Shown here piece after piece: positions 1 through 7,522 of a stretch of DNA of 9,877 bases. Within the stretch, counting starts at the first letter, position 1, and each line of letters begins with the position of its first letter. This DNA is from an uncultured Eubacteriales bacterium (GTDB taxonomy: Bacteria > Bacillota > Clostridia > Lachnospirales > CAG-274), in NCBI GenBank assembly GCA_902495025.1, contig CABUWB010000049.1:1-9877 (forward strand), written 5' to 3'. The notes under the pieces were generated by a model. The model had not been told where the DNA came from. It searched no databases and saw only the letters and a list, made by a program, of their open reading frames with translations. A program made the translations under genes and the position numbers.

Positions 1-677
1 GGTACGACTGTTTCGTGCAGAATACTGTTGATATGCCTGTTATCACCTACGGGATATACTACAATGTCCCCATTTAAGCCACGGCACGCTAAAACCGAGG
101 TTTCCATACAGAAGTCAACAAGTTTTTCCGCCATTAATGCTATTTGACCTCCGCCAAGGAGATTATAAGCATCAGGCACACAGGAGCTGTCCTTTACAAG
201 AGCATTGCCCTTTCCGTCATAGCCGCCTGTACAGGCCTTGAGCATAAACGGATAGGAAAATTTCTCTCCCGCCTTATACATATCCTCAACAGAGTTTATG
301 GCTATAAAGTCGGGTACAGGCAGTCCGTCCTGCTGTAAAAGCTGCTTCTGTGTAAATTTGTTTTGTATGATACTCAGACTTTTTGCTGTCGGATATATTT
401 TGCTGCCCTGCTCTTCAAGCTCGGTGAGTACCTGAGCGTCAATATGCTCAAACTCATAGGTTACAACATCACATTCCGATGCAAGCTGTCTGATTGCATC
501 CTTATCGTCAAAATCAGCAACAATATGCTTGTCGCTTATACTGTGAGCGGGACAATCGGGTGTAGGGTCAAGTATGGTTATGTTAAAGGACAGCCTTTTT
601 GCTTCCTCAATCATCATTTTACCGAGCTGACCGCCGCCGATTATGCCTATGCGGATACCTAAGTAATCCTTTTCCAA
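1..677 (-). CDS. purK: PurK, 5-(carboxyamino)imidazole ribonucleotide synthase (N-terminal part, runs off left edge)
   Basis: This ATP-grasp enzyme of purine synthesis carboxylates AIR with ATP and bicarbonate to give N5-CAIR, the substrate of PurE. The reverse strand reads open for 225 codons from a TTG at 677-675 to the window edge. The whole enzyme is usually about 350-400 residues, so roughly the C-terminal 40% is missing. Visible family signatures are the N-terminal nucleotide-fold motif GGGQLGKM (residues 14-21), the YEFEHID strand (74-80), the ATP-grasp segment YPFMLKACTGGYDGKGN (142-158), AEKLVDF (183-189) and the VYPVGDNRH stretch (208-215). The TTG start is chosen because AAGGAG lies 8 nt upstream (691-686); an in-frame GTG at 686-684 overlaps that site and is unlikely. 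It is transcribed away from ftsK with its own promoter and leader. The neighbouring purE cannot be seen. The Ala-Cys-Thr before GGYDGKG departs from the Arg-rich residues common there. Confidence 0.93.
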   Translation of the reverse strand, partial: MEKDYLGIRIGIIGGGQLGKMMIEEAKRLSFNITILDPTPDCPAHSISDKHIVADFDDKDAIRQLASECDVVTYEFEHIDAQVLTELEEQGSKIYPTAKSLSIIQNKFTQKQLLQQDGLPVPDFIAINSVEDMYKAGEKFSYPFMLKACTGGYDGKGNALVKDSSCVPDAYNLLGGGQIALMAEKLVDFCMETSVLACRGLNGDIVVYPVGDNRHINSILHETVV

Positions 678-696
678 AGCTCTCACTCCTTAAAAC

Positions 697-711
697 GCAT
701 TTGTACAATGC
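697..711 (-). promoter_or_regulatory. Small hairpin or operator-like palindrome just upstream of the purK ribosome site
   Basis: The sequence GCATT-TGTAC-AATGC forms a perfect 5-bp stem with a 5-nt loop and contains the palindrome TTGTACAA. It lies 5 nt before the AAGGAG of purK. It could be a repressor site or a small RNA stem affecting translation; a chance hairpin is also possible in such AT-rich sequence. Confidence 0.3.
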
Positions 712-788
712 CGGAATACCCTATATGGGCAAAATAACAAATTGTATTGCCGCCGCTGTATTGCTTTATTTCCACTATGGGACAAGGC

Positions 789-816
789 GGTTACAAATTT
801 CTGTGTAGTTTGTACC
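789..816 (-). promoter_or_regulatory. Stem-loop in the purK leader
   Basis: On the minus strand GGTACAAA is followed 11 nt later by TTTGTAACC, giving an 8-bp stem with one bulged A. It begins about 25-30 nt after the predicted transcription start. A GGCGG/CCGCC pairing between 786-790 and 750-754 would share two bases with this stem, so the two could be alternatives. The structure is visible; any regulatory role is inference. Confidence 0.35.
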
Positions 817-849
817 ATATTGTTTTTACGAGTTTTCCAGTATTTATTT

Positions 850-878
850 ATATTATCACATATACAATTTTTTTGCAA
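850..878 (-). promoter_or_regulatory. Sigma-A-type promoter for purK
   Basis: Read on the minus strand, TTGCAA (878-873) is separated by 17 nt from TAATAT (855-850). The -10 is preceded by TGA, an extended -10 element. Transcription would start near 843, giving an untranslated leader of about 165 nt before the TTG start of purK. No other hexamer pair of comparable quality was seen closer to the gene. Confidence 0.65.
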
Positions 879-942
879 GTAAATAATTATAAAATACATA
901 TTATTACTTAATTTTGTTCAATTCGTTAAAAACAAATTAAGG

Positions 943-971
943 TTGTTGTAAGATAAAAATTGTGGTATAAT
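943..971 (+). promoter_or_regulatory. Sigma-A-type promoter for ftsK
   Basis: TTGTTG (943-948), a 17-nt spacer and a perfect TATAAT (966-971) preceded by TGG, an extended -10. The start of transcription would be near 978. That places the upstream GTG at 983 almost at the RNA end and supports the ATG at 1016 as the true ftsK start. Confidence 0.75.
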
Positions 972-1015
972 TACCATAATGTGTGTTAAAAAATTGCTGT
1001 AAAGGGTGTGATATA

Positions 1016-3763
1016 ATGGCTGAGCAGAAAAAGAAAGCTGCGGCAGTTAAAAATAATACGGGTAAAAGTAAAACCAATAATAAAAATAATTCAGCAAAAA
1101 AAAGTGATAAAAAGGGCAGTTCCTCTGTACAGATGGCAGCCGATACAAAAAAGGACGGTATGCGCAAGGAATTTGTTATCATTATAATGGCAGGTATTGC
1201 GGTGCTGCTTTTTGCCTTTCTTATAAGCGGCAGCTCTGCCGAGGCAGGCATTATAGGCGAGGCTGCGGTGCTTGTGCTGCATGGCATATTCGGCATTGGT
1301 GCATGGATACTGCCTATAGCCCTTATTATAGGGGCTGTTTACCTCGGTATGGAAAAAAATGATGCAATATTCAAAATAAGGGCAGTATTTTCGGCAGTGC
1401 TGTTTGTTGTTATACTTGCCTTTGTACAGAGCTTTGGCGGCAGTGAGCAGTTTGAGGGACTTAATTTTCCTGCATTTGTATCCTACGCTTTCAGGCATGG
1501 TGCAGGCAGCAACGGCGGTCTTGTTGGTGCGCTTGTATATATGGGCTTAAATAAGCTGGTAGGCAATATCGGCTGCTACATAATATTTATTCTGCTTGCC
1601 ATTATTCTGCTTATGCTTATAAGCGGCGGCTCCTTTATAGGCGGCATAAGAAATCTGCTTGGCTATGTGGACAGGGTTAAGGAAAAATATGCTGACTACT
1701 ATTATGATGAGGACGATTATTACAACGATAATTATTATGATGAGGAAATAAATAACGAGCCTGTGCGCAGCGAAAAAAAGCTGAGAAAGCAGATGGAGGA
1801 GGAAAGAGAGCCAAAACGCAGCCTGTTTGCTCCCAAAGAGGAAGAAAGACATGAGAAGATTTTTACCATTGACATAAAAAAGAGTGAAAAACGTGATAAT
1901 AAAATTGACCTTATTACAGACGGAATAGGTAATTCCGCTCCCATAAATGACGAGGTTGACCGTACGGGTATGATAAATCTGTATACAAAGGCATCATCTG
2001 CACAGGATGATAGTAATATGCAGGAGAGCATACCTGTTTATGAGCCAAAAGAAGAAATTGTTGAAGATAAGGTTGTTGATGATGAAAAGGAACAGGAGCT
2101 TATAAGGCTGATTGACAGCTTTAATAAAAGCAGCGTGCCTGAAAGAAAGTCTGTCCCCGAGGATTTAACACCTGATATGTCCGAGGATTTGCCGCCATGG
2201 GAAGAAGGTGCGGCAGCAGACGGCGAGCTTTATTCCGCAGAGGACGAGCCTGAAATTGTCGAGGCTGAAAAAACTAAGCTTGTTGATAAGCTGGAGATTG
2301 AGAAAAAGAAAACAGAATATAAATTTCCAAAGCTGGAATTTTTGGGAGTTAATCCCGATAAATCGGAGGAAAAAACCAAGGAGGAAATACTGCGCAAGGC
2401 TAAAAAGCTGGAGGAAACCCTCGGCATATTCAAGGTTGAGGCTAAGGTAAACCATATCAGCATAGGTCCTACAGTAACAAGATATGAGCTGACGCCAAGC
2501 AAGGGTACAAAGGTAAGCGCCGTTACAAATCTTGAAAATGACATTAAATTTTCAATGGCGGCAGAAAGCATTATTATTGAGGCACCAATTCCGGGAAAAA
2601 GCGCAATAGGTATAGAAATACCAAACGATACAAGAGAGAGTGTGTATTTCAGCGAGGTTTTAAGGAGTGAGCAGTTCCAGAAATTCAAGTCAAAAATTGC
2701 CTTTGGACTCGGTAAGGATATTACGGGCAGTGTTACCGTTGCCGATCTTGCAAAAATGCCTCATTTGCTTGTGGCAGGTACAACAGGCTCAGGTAAGAGT
2801 GTGTGTATTAATACCCTTGTTATGAGCATACTTTATAAGGCAACGCCCGACGAGGTCAAAATGATAATGGTTGACCCCAAAATGGTTGAGCTTAGTGTGT
2901 ATAACGGTATACCACATCTTCTTCTGCCCGTTGTTACCGAGCCGGAAAAAGCGGCAGGCGCACTCAACTGGGCTGTAATAGAAATGGAAAGACGTTATAA
3001 GCTGCTTGCAAAATCGGGTACACGTAATCTGGAGGGCTATAATCAGAAGGTATCTAAGGAAGAAAGGCTTTCGCAGATAGTTATTATAATTGATGAGCTT
3101 GCCGACCTTATGATGGTTGTGGGCAAGGAGATTGAAACCTCAATATGCCGCCTTGCACAAAAGGCGAGGGCGGCTGGAATGCACCTTGTGCTTGCAACGC
3201 AAAGACCGTCTGCCGATGTGCTCACAGGTCTTATACGCTCCAATGTGCCCTCACGAATAGCTTTTAAGGTTTCAGGCTCCATGGACTCACGTATCATACT
3301 TGACTCAACAGGTGCCGAAAAGCTGCTAGGTAAGGGTGATATGCTCTTTAAAACGGCGGATATGGCAAAGCCAATGCGTATACAGGGTGCTTTTATAACC
3401 GATGACGAGGTTGAAAGGGTTGTAAGCTATATCGGTACGGATGAGCCGCAGTATGACGAGGCTATTATTAATGAAATAAATAAGGCGAGCATTACCGTAA
3501 CCGAGGGCGCTGACGGCGGAGAGGACGACCCTATGACAGATGAGGTGCTTGACTGGATTGTCGCAAACCCTAAATGTGCATCGGCAGGTAAGGTTCAGCG
3601 TCATTTCAGAATAGGCTTTAACAGGGCGTCCCGCATAATTGAGGCACTGGAGGACAGGGGAATTTTAGGCCCCACAAACGGCAGCCAGCCACGTGAGGTT
3701 TATATGGACAAGTATGAATTGAGAGAGCGCAAGGACAGATATGATTCATACGAAGATTTGTAA
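1016..3763 (+). CDS. ftsK: DNA translocase FtsK/SpoIIIE
   Basis: Membrane-anchored hexameric ATPase that pumps double-stranded DNA through the division or sporulation septum. The product has 915 residues. After a Lys/Asn-rich cytosolic tail (1-50), hydrophobic segments at about 52-72, 83-110, 123-141 and 186-204 form the membrane domain. A long, charged, probably disordered linker runs from about 215 to 430, including a Tyr/Asp-rich patch at 225-244. The motor follows: alpha/beta region from about 435, Walker A GTTGSGKS (588-595), Walker B ending IIIDELADLMM (690-700) and the QRPSADV motif (729-735). The C-terminal gamma winged helix (about 838-902) with QRHFRIGFNRA reads the orienting DNA sequences. 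I chose ATG 1016 over the in-frame GTG at 983 because AAAGGGTG precedes it at normal distance and it lies well inside the predicted transcript. Length is within the clostridial range. No terminator is visible after the stop. SpoIIIE versus vegetative FtsK cannot be separated from sequence alone. Confidence 0.96.
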   Translation: MAEQKKKAAAVKNNTGKSKTNNKNNSAKKSDKKGSSSVQMAADTKKDGMRKEFVIIIMAGIAVLLFAFLISGSSAEAGIIGEAAVLVLHGIFGIGAWILPIALIIGAVYLGMEKNDAIFKIRAVFSAVLFVVILAFVQSFGGSEQFEGLNFPAFVSYAFRHGAGSNGGLVGALVYMGLNKLVGNIGCYIIFILLAIILLMLISGGSFIGGIRNLLGYVDRVKEKYADYYYDEDDYYNDNYYDEEINNEPVRSEKKLRKQMEEEREPKRSLFAPKEEERHEKIFTIDIKKSEKRDNKIDLITDGIGNSAPINDEVDRTGMINLYTKASSAQDDSNMQESIPVYEPKEEIVEDKVVDDEKEQELIRLIDSFNKSSVPERKSVPEDLTPDMSEDLPPWEEGAAADGELYSAEDEPEIVEAEKTKLVDKLEIEKKKTEYKFPKLEFLGVNPDKSEEKTKEEILRKAKKLEETLGIFKVEAKVNHISIGPTVTRYELTPSKGTKVSAVTNLENDIKFSMAAESIIIEAPIPGKSAIGIEIPNDTRESVYFSEVLRSEQFQKFKSKIAFGLGKDITGSVTVADLAKMPHLLVAGTTGSGKSVCINTLVMSILYKATPDEVKMIMVDPKMVELSVYNGIPHLLLPVVTEPEKAAGALNWAVIEMERRYKLLAKSGTRNLEGYNQKVSKEERLSQIVIIIDELADLMMVVGKEIETSICRLAQKARAAGMHLVLATQRPSADVLTGLIRSNVPSRIAFKVSGSMDSRIILDSTGAEKLLGKGDMLFKTADMAKPMRIQGAFITDDEVERVVSYIGTDEPQYDEAIINEINKASITVTEGADGGEDDPMTDEVLDWIVANPKCASAGKVQRHFRIGFNRASRIIEALEDRGILGPTNGSQPREVYMDKYELRERKDRYDSYEDL

Positions 3764-3780
3764 GATATAAAAATTTTAAC

Positions 3781-3808
3781 TTGATTTAATTGCAAATAGT
3801 GGTATCAT
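3781..3808 (+). promoter_or_regulatory. Promoter for the fhs-lipoprotein-folD cluster
   Basis: TTGATT (3781-3786), a 16-nt spacer and TATCAT (3803-3808), again preceded by TGG as an extended -10. Transcription would start near 3815, about 30 nt before the fhs start codon, so there is no room for a riboswitch. The 83-bp gap after ftsK shows no intrinsic terminator, so read-through from ftsK is also possible. Confidence 0.6.
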
Positions 3809-3846
3809 TATATCAGTTATATTTTTACTACATAAGGAGGAATATT

Positions 3847-5514
3847 ATGAAAAGCGATATTGAAATTGCACAGGCTTGTGTGCTTGAACCTATTACAAAG
3901 GTAGCGGAAAACTTTGGTATTGACAGTGATGACCTTGAATTATACGGTAAGTACAAGGCAAAGCTTTCGGACGAGCTGTATGAAAAGACTAAGTCAAACA
4001 AGGATGCAAAGCTGGTGCTTGTTACGGCTATTAACCCAACGCCTGCGGGCGAGGGCAAGACTACTACAACAATCGGTCTTGCAGAGGGTCTTAACAGAAT
4101 AGGCGTAAAAACGCTTGTTGCTCTGCGTGAGCCATCACTCGGCCCATGTATGGGTGTAAAGGGCGGTGCTGCAGGCGGCGGCTATGCACAGGTTGTGCCT
4201 ATGGAGGACATCAATCTTCACTTTACAGGCGATATTCATGCAATGACAACCGCAAACAACCTCCTTTCTTCAATGATTGACAACCATATTCATCAGGGAA
4301 ATGCCCTTGATATTGACACAAACAATATTACATGGAAGAGAGTGCTTGACCTTAACGACCGTACCCTGCGTGATGTTGTTATAGGCATAGGCGACAAAAA
4401 CGGCGTAGTGCGTGAGGACGGCTTTATGATTACCGTTGCCTCTGAAATTATGGCTATTGTCTGCCTTTCAGAAAATGTTAAGGATTTAAAGGAAAAGCTG
4501 GGTAAAATAATTATAGGCTACAACCGCTCAGGCCAGCCTGTTACAGCAAAGGACTTAAAGGCTGACGGTGCAATGACTGCACTTTTAAAGGACGCAATCA
4601 AGCCTAATATGGTGCAGACGCTTGAACACTCACCTGCCATTATCCATGGCGGCCCATTTGCAAATATTGCACATGGCTGCAACTCAATCAAGGCTACAAA
4701 AATGGCTATGAAGCTGGCAGACGTTGTTATTACCGAGGCAGGCTTCGGTGCTGATTTAGGTGCTGAAAAGTTTTTTGACATCAAGTGCCGCAAGGCTGAC
4801 CTTAAGCCCGATGCCGTTGTGCTTGTTGCCACAATAAGGGCGCTTAAATATAACGGCGGCGTACCTAAGGCAGAGCTTTCAAGTCCAAACCTTGATGCTG
4901 TTAAGGCTGGCTTTGTAAACCTTGAAAAGCATATTGAAAACCTGCAGAAATTCGGCGTGCCTGTTGTTGTTACACTCAATAACTTTGTAACAGATACTGA
5001 CGAGGAGGTTGGCTTTGTACGCTCAAAGTGTGAGGAAATGGGCGCTGATTTTGCTCTCTCCGAGGTATGGGCAAAAGGCGGCGAGGGCGGCGAGGCTCTT
5101 GCTAAAAAGGTGCTTGAGGTATTTGATACAAAGCAGAGCAATTTCCATCCAATTTATGATGAAAACGACAGCATAGTAAATAAGATTTCCACAATCTGTA
5201 AAGAAATTTACGGTGCTGACGGCGTTGATTTTCTGCCTAAGGTTAAAAAGCAGATTGCAAGGCTGGAGGAGCTTGGTCTTGACAAAATGCCTGTATGTAT
5301 TGCAAAAACACAGTATTCTTTAAGTGATAATGCAAAACTGCTTGGCAGACCCGAGGGCTTTACCGTAACAATTAAGGAGATAAGGGTTAGCGCAGGCGCA
5401 GGCTTTATTGTTGCCCTTGCAGGCGATATTATGACTATGCCGGGTCTTCCAAAGGTGCCTGCGGCAGAAAATATTGATGTTGATGAAAACGGCAAAATAA
5501 CAGGTTTATTCTAA
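3847..5514 (+). CDS. fhs: Formate--tetrahydrofolate ligase (10-formyl-THF synthetase)
   Basis: Cytosolic enzyme that joins formate to tetrahydrofolate with ATP, giving 10-formyl-THF for purine synthesis, initiator tRNA formylation or, in acetogens, the methyl branch of the Wood-Ljungdahl pathway. The product has 555 residues, matching the usual family length. It carries the P-loop TPAGEGKT (65-72) followed by TTTIGL, then the conserved REPSLGP (94-100) and Gly-rich GGAAGGGYAQVVPM (106-119) segments, HFTGDIHA (125-132) and, near the C-terminus, SAGAGFIVALAGDIMTMPGLP. ATG 3847 has a near-perfect AAGGAGGA (3834-3841) 5 nt upstream; an in-frame upstream start at 3790 lacks one and would fall inside the promoter. 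The next gene begins 24 nt after the stop with no terminator, so fhs, the lipoprotein and folD are probably one transcript. Presence of fhs alone does not show acetogenesis. Confidence 0.98.
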   Translation: MKSDIEIAQACVLEPITKVAENFGIDSDDLELYGKYKAKLSDELYEKTKSNKDAKLVLVTAINPTPAGEGKTTTTIGLAEGLNRIGVKTLVALREPSLGPCMGVKGGAAGGGYAQVVPMEDINLHFTGDIHAMTTANNLLSSMIDNHIHQGNALDIDTNNITWKRVLDLNDRTLRDVVIGIGDKNGVVREDGFMITVASEIMAIVCLSENVKDLKEKLGKIIIGYNRSGQPVTAKDLKADGAMTALLKDAIKPNMVQTLEHSPAIIHGGPFANIAHGCNSIKATKMAMKLADVVITEAGFGADLGAEKFFDIKCRKADLKPDAVVLVATIRALKYNGGVPKAELSSPNLDAVKAGFVNLEKHIENLQKFGVPVVVTLNNFVTDTDEEVGFVRSKCEEMGADFALSEVWAKGGEGGEALAKKVLEVFDTKQSNFHPIYDENDSIVNKISTICKEIYGADGVDFLPKVKKQIARLEELGLDKMPVCIAKTQYSLSDNAKLLGRPEGFTVTIKEIRVSAGAGFIVALAGDIMTMPGLPKVPAAENIDVDENGKITGLF

Positions 5515-5538
5515 TAAAAAAACGGAGTAGGTGTATAT

Positions 5539-6537
5539 ATGAAATTAAACAGACTGGCGGCAGTTTTTATGGCGGGCTGTATGCTTGCCCTATCGTGCAG
5601 CTTTACAGGCTGTTCCAATAAGCCTGGTGTCGGCTTTGGCGAAACAAAGGAGAACAGTGCAAAGGGAAATACAAGTGGCAATATTATTAATCTTGGTGCT
5701 GCTGCGGAGTATGACGGCAAAATTTACTACCAGAACGGTGAGGACGGTTATTCCATTTACTGCTCTGACCCTGATGGCAGCAATCCCGTTAAGCTTAATG
5801 ACGTGGAAAGCTACTTTATAAATGCTGCAGGCGGCTGCATCGTTTACGCAAATGCAAATGACGACTACCATATTTATAAAATGAATATTGACGGCAGTGA
5901 AAACACAAAGCTTAATGACGTACAGAGCTATTATGTCAACCTTTATGGAGATTATATTTATTATTCCAACTGGAGCGACGGCAACAAAATATATAAGCTC
6001 AGCCTTGACGGCAGCGAGAATATAGCTTTAAGTGATGATATTGCGTACTATGTGTCAGTTGAGGGGGATAGAATTTACTACTCAAACTGGAGTGAAAATG
6101 CCAAGCTTTACAGTATTAACCTTGACGGAGAAAACAGGTTAAAACTTACGGAAAGCGGCTGCTGGTATCCTGTATCTGACGGAGAGTGGGTATATTACTC
6201 ACAGTGGGAAAATGTTGGTACCTCAAAGCAGGACGACGAGGACGTTGACAAAAACGACAAGTTCCTTTGCAGGGTTAAAACGGACGGCTCTGAAAAGCAG
6301 GTACTTCACAAGGTGCCATGCGGAGATATAAATGTTTATGACGGCAGAATTTATTTTACAAACTGGATTGAAAATAATATTTACAGCATAAAAACTGACG
6401 GCAGCGATGTTAAAAAGCTCTCCGATACCTATGGCGTTTACCTTAATGCGGCAGGCGGCAGACTTTACTTTGTTGAATATGACGAAAATAAAAACCCTGC
6501 ACTTAAAAATATACCATTAGAAGGTGAGGAAAAGTAA
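5539..6537 (+). CDS. Secreted lipoprotein with seven beta-propeller-like repeats (DUF5050-type)
   Basis: A 332-residue protein of unknown function, predicted to be anchored on the outer face of the membrane. Residues 1-24 form a lipoprotein signal peptide (KLNR, a hydrophobic core, then Phe-Thr-Gly-Cys with Cys25 as the lipidation site; Phe at -3 is acceptable but not ideal). A flexible Ser/Gly/Asn stretch follows to about 52. The rest consists of seven repeats of G-x-I-Y-Y ... I-Y-x-x-x-x-D-G-S ... L-x-D, with the G-x-I-Y-Y-type element at about 60, 99, 137, 176, 215, 269 and 307. The period is 38-41 residues except for an acidic insert at 224-241. This resembles the DUF5050 family and suggests a seven-bladed propeller, which often binds protein or carbohydrate; no ligand can be named. 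An exact 14-bp repeat, AAGCTTAATGACGT (5791 and 5908), is spaced exactly one 39-codon repeat. It begins 24 nt after fhs with GGAG (5524-5527) as ribosome site and ends one base before folD. Confidence 0.85.
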   Translation: MKLNRLAAVFMAGCMLALSCSFTGCSNKPGVGFGETKENSAKGNTSGNIINLGAAAEYDGKIYYQNGEDGYSIYCSDPDGSNPVKLNDVESYFINAAGGCIVYANANDDYHIYKMNIDGSENTKLNDVQSYYVNLYGDYIYYSNWSDGNKIYKLSLDGSENIALSDDIAYYVSVEGDRIYYSNWSENAKLYSINLDGENRLKLTESGCWYPVSDGEWVYYSQWENVGTSKQDDEDVDKNDKFLCRVKTDGSEKQVLHKVPCGDINVYDGRIYFTNWIENNIYSIKTDGSDVKKLSDTYGVYLNAAGGRLYFVEYDENKNPALKNIPLEGEEK

Positions 6538-6538
6538 A

Positions 6539-7387
6539 ATGGCAAATATAATTGACGGAAAGAAAATTTCTCTTGAAATAAAGGACGAGGTTAAGGAAAA
6601 GGTTTCCGCTTTAAAGGCAAAGGGTGTTGAGCCATGTCTTGCGGTTATCCTTGTTGGTGAAAACCCTGCAAGTCAGGTTTATGTGCGCAATAAGAAAAAG
6701 GCATGCGAATACTGCGGCATTAAGTCCCTCAGCTATGAGCTGCCCGAAAGCACAACCGAGGACGAGCTGCTTGCCCTTGTTGATGAGCTTAACAGCAGCA
6801 GTGAATGCAACGGTATACTTGTGCAGCTCCCTCTGCCCAAGCATATTGATGAGGAAAAGGTGCTTTTAAGAATTAAGCCCGAAAAGGATGTTGACGGCTT
6901 CCACCCATATAACGTAGGTCTTTTAAGCATAGGCAAGGCAGATTTAAAGGCATGTACGCCTGCAGGCTGTATTGAGCTTATCAAAAGGAGCGGCGTTGAC
7001 ATTACAGGCAAAAACTGTGTTGTTGTGGGTAGAAGCAATATTGTAGGCAAGCCCGTAGGTATGCTGCTGCTTGCTGAAAACGGTACAGTTACCACCTGTC
7101 ATTCCAGAACAAAGGATATGGCTAAGGTATGCAGCGAGGCTGATATTCTTGTTGTTGCAATCGGTAAAGAAAAGTTTGTTAAGGCTGATATGGTAAAAGA
7201 GGGTGCTGTTGTTATTGATGTAGGTATTAACCGTATGGAAAACGGCAAGCTCTGCGGTGATGTTGACTTTGACGAGGTTGAAAAAAAGGCTGGCTATATT
7301 ACCCCTGTTCCAGGCGGTGTAGGCCCTATGACAATAGCTATGCTTATGAATAACTGCCTTATTGCCTGTGAAAAACAAAACGCTTGA
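6539..7387 (+). CDS. folD: FolD, methylene-THF dehydrogenase / methenyl-THF cyclohydrolase
   Basis: Bifunctional cytosolic enzyme interconverting 5,10-methylene-THF, 5,10-methenyl-THF and 10-formyl-THF with NADP(H) or NAD(H). The product is 282 residues, normal for the family. Visible signatures include the catalytic Tyr48-x-x-x-Lys52 pair in YVRNK, the LVQLPLP motif (94-100) with Gln96, KDVDGFHP (116-123) with Asp119, CTPAGC (139-144), the dinucleotide-binding VVGRSNIVGKPVG (162-174) and the C-terminal TPVPGGVGPMT (255-265). ATG 6539 is chosen because GAGGA (6526-6530) sits 8 nt upstream; an in-frame GTG at 6524 overlaps that site. Only one base separates it from the lipoprotein stop codon, so translation is probably coupled. 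It works directly with Fhs, the first gene of the cluster, and is followed 12 nt later by a terminator. Confidence 0.97.
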   Translation: MANIIDGKKISLEIKDEVKEKVSALKAKGVEPCLAVILVGENPASQVYVRNKKKACEYCGIKSLSYELPESTTEDELLALVDELNSSSECNGILVQLPLPKHIDEEKVLLRIKPEKDVDGFHPYNVGLLSIGKADLKACTPAGCIELIKRSGVDITGKNCVVVGRSNIVGKPVGMLLLAENGTVTTCHSRTKDMAKVCSEADILVVAIGKEKFVKADMVKEGAVVIDVGINRMENGKLCGDVDFDEVEKKAGYITPVPGGVGPMTIAMLMNNCLIACEKQNA

Positions 7388-7399
7388 ATATAATTTTAT

Positions 7400-7436
7400 G
7401 AGGGATATTGTAAAATGCAATACTCCCTCTTTTTTT
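7400..7436 (+). terminator. Intrinsic terminator after folD
   Basis: GAGGGA-TATTG pairs with CAATA-(C)-TCCCTC: an 11-bp stem with one bulged C and a 7-nt loop, followed directly by seven T residues (7430-7436). It begins 12 nt after the folD stop and should end the fhs-lipoprotein-folD transcript, isolating the efflux operon downstream. Confidence 0.92.
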
Positions 7437-7522
7437 AATTAAATATCTTCAAAAAAATGTTCATAATTAAACTTCAATTCTTAAATGTGATGTAAGAAAA
7501 TGTAATTAAATTTAACTACAAT

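Larger units (their letters stand above)
678..1015. other. Divergent intergenic region between purK and ftsK
   Basis: This 338-base stretch has no convincing gene; the small reading frames in it have no ribosome site or recognisable sequence. It holds the ftsK promoter on the plus strand (943-971), the purK promoter on the minus strand (878-850) and a minus-strand leader of about 165 nt ahead of purK. Positions 840-1000 are strongly AT-rich. Within the leader there are several short inverted repeats: 789-816, 697-711 and 719-729. None matches a riboswitch class I recognise. Confidence 0.7.

Noticed and set aside
144..662. Plus-strand frames of 64 and 99 codons at the left edge
   Set aside because: They lie antisense to purK, whose minus-strand frame carries clear family motifs.
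678..845. Guanine/adenine or PRPP riboswitch, or PurR-box palindrome, ahead of purK
   Set aside because: None of the conserved core sequences of these elements could be found in the leader.
983..1015. Longer ftsK start at GTG 983
   Set aside because: It has no ribosome site and lies about 5 nt from the predicted transcription start; ATG 1016 has a proper site.
3764..3846. ZTP (pfl) riboswitch expected near fhs, folD or purine genes
   Set aside because: The fhs leader is only about 30 nt and has no matching motif. The purK leader has a CCGCCTTG stretch that recalls the 3' part of the class, but the conserved 5' half is absent.
3790..3846. Longer fhs start at 3790
   Set aside because: It lies inside the promoter, adds residues foreign to the family, and ignores the strong AAGGAGGA before ATG 3847.
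4518..5141. 207-codon open frame on the minus strand inside fhs
   Set aside because: Antisense shadow of a highly conserved gene; Ser/Ala-rich composition and no ribosome site.
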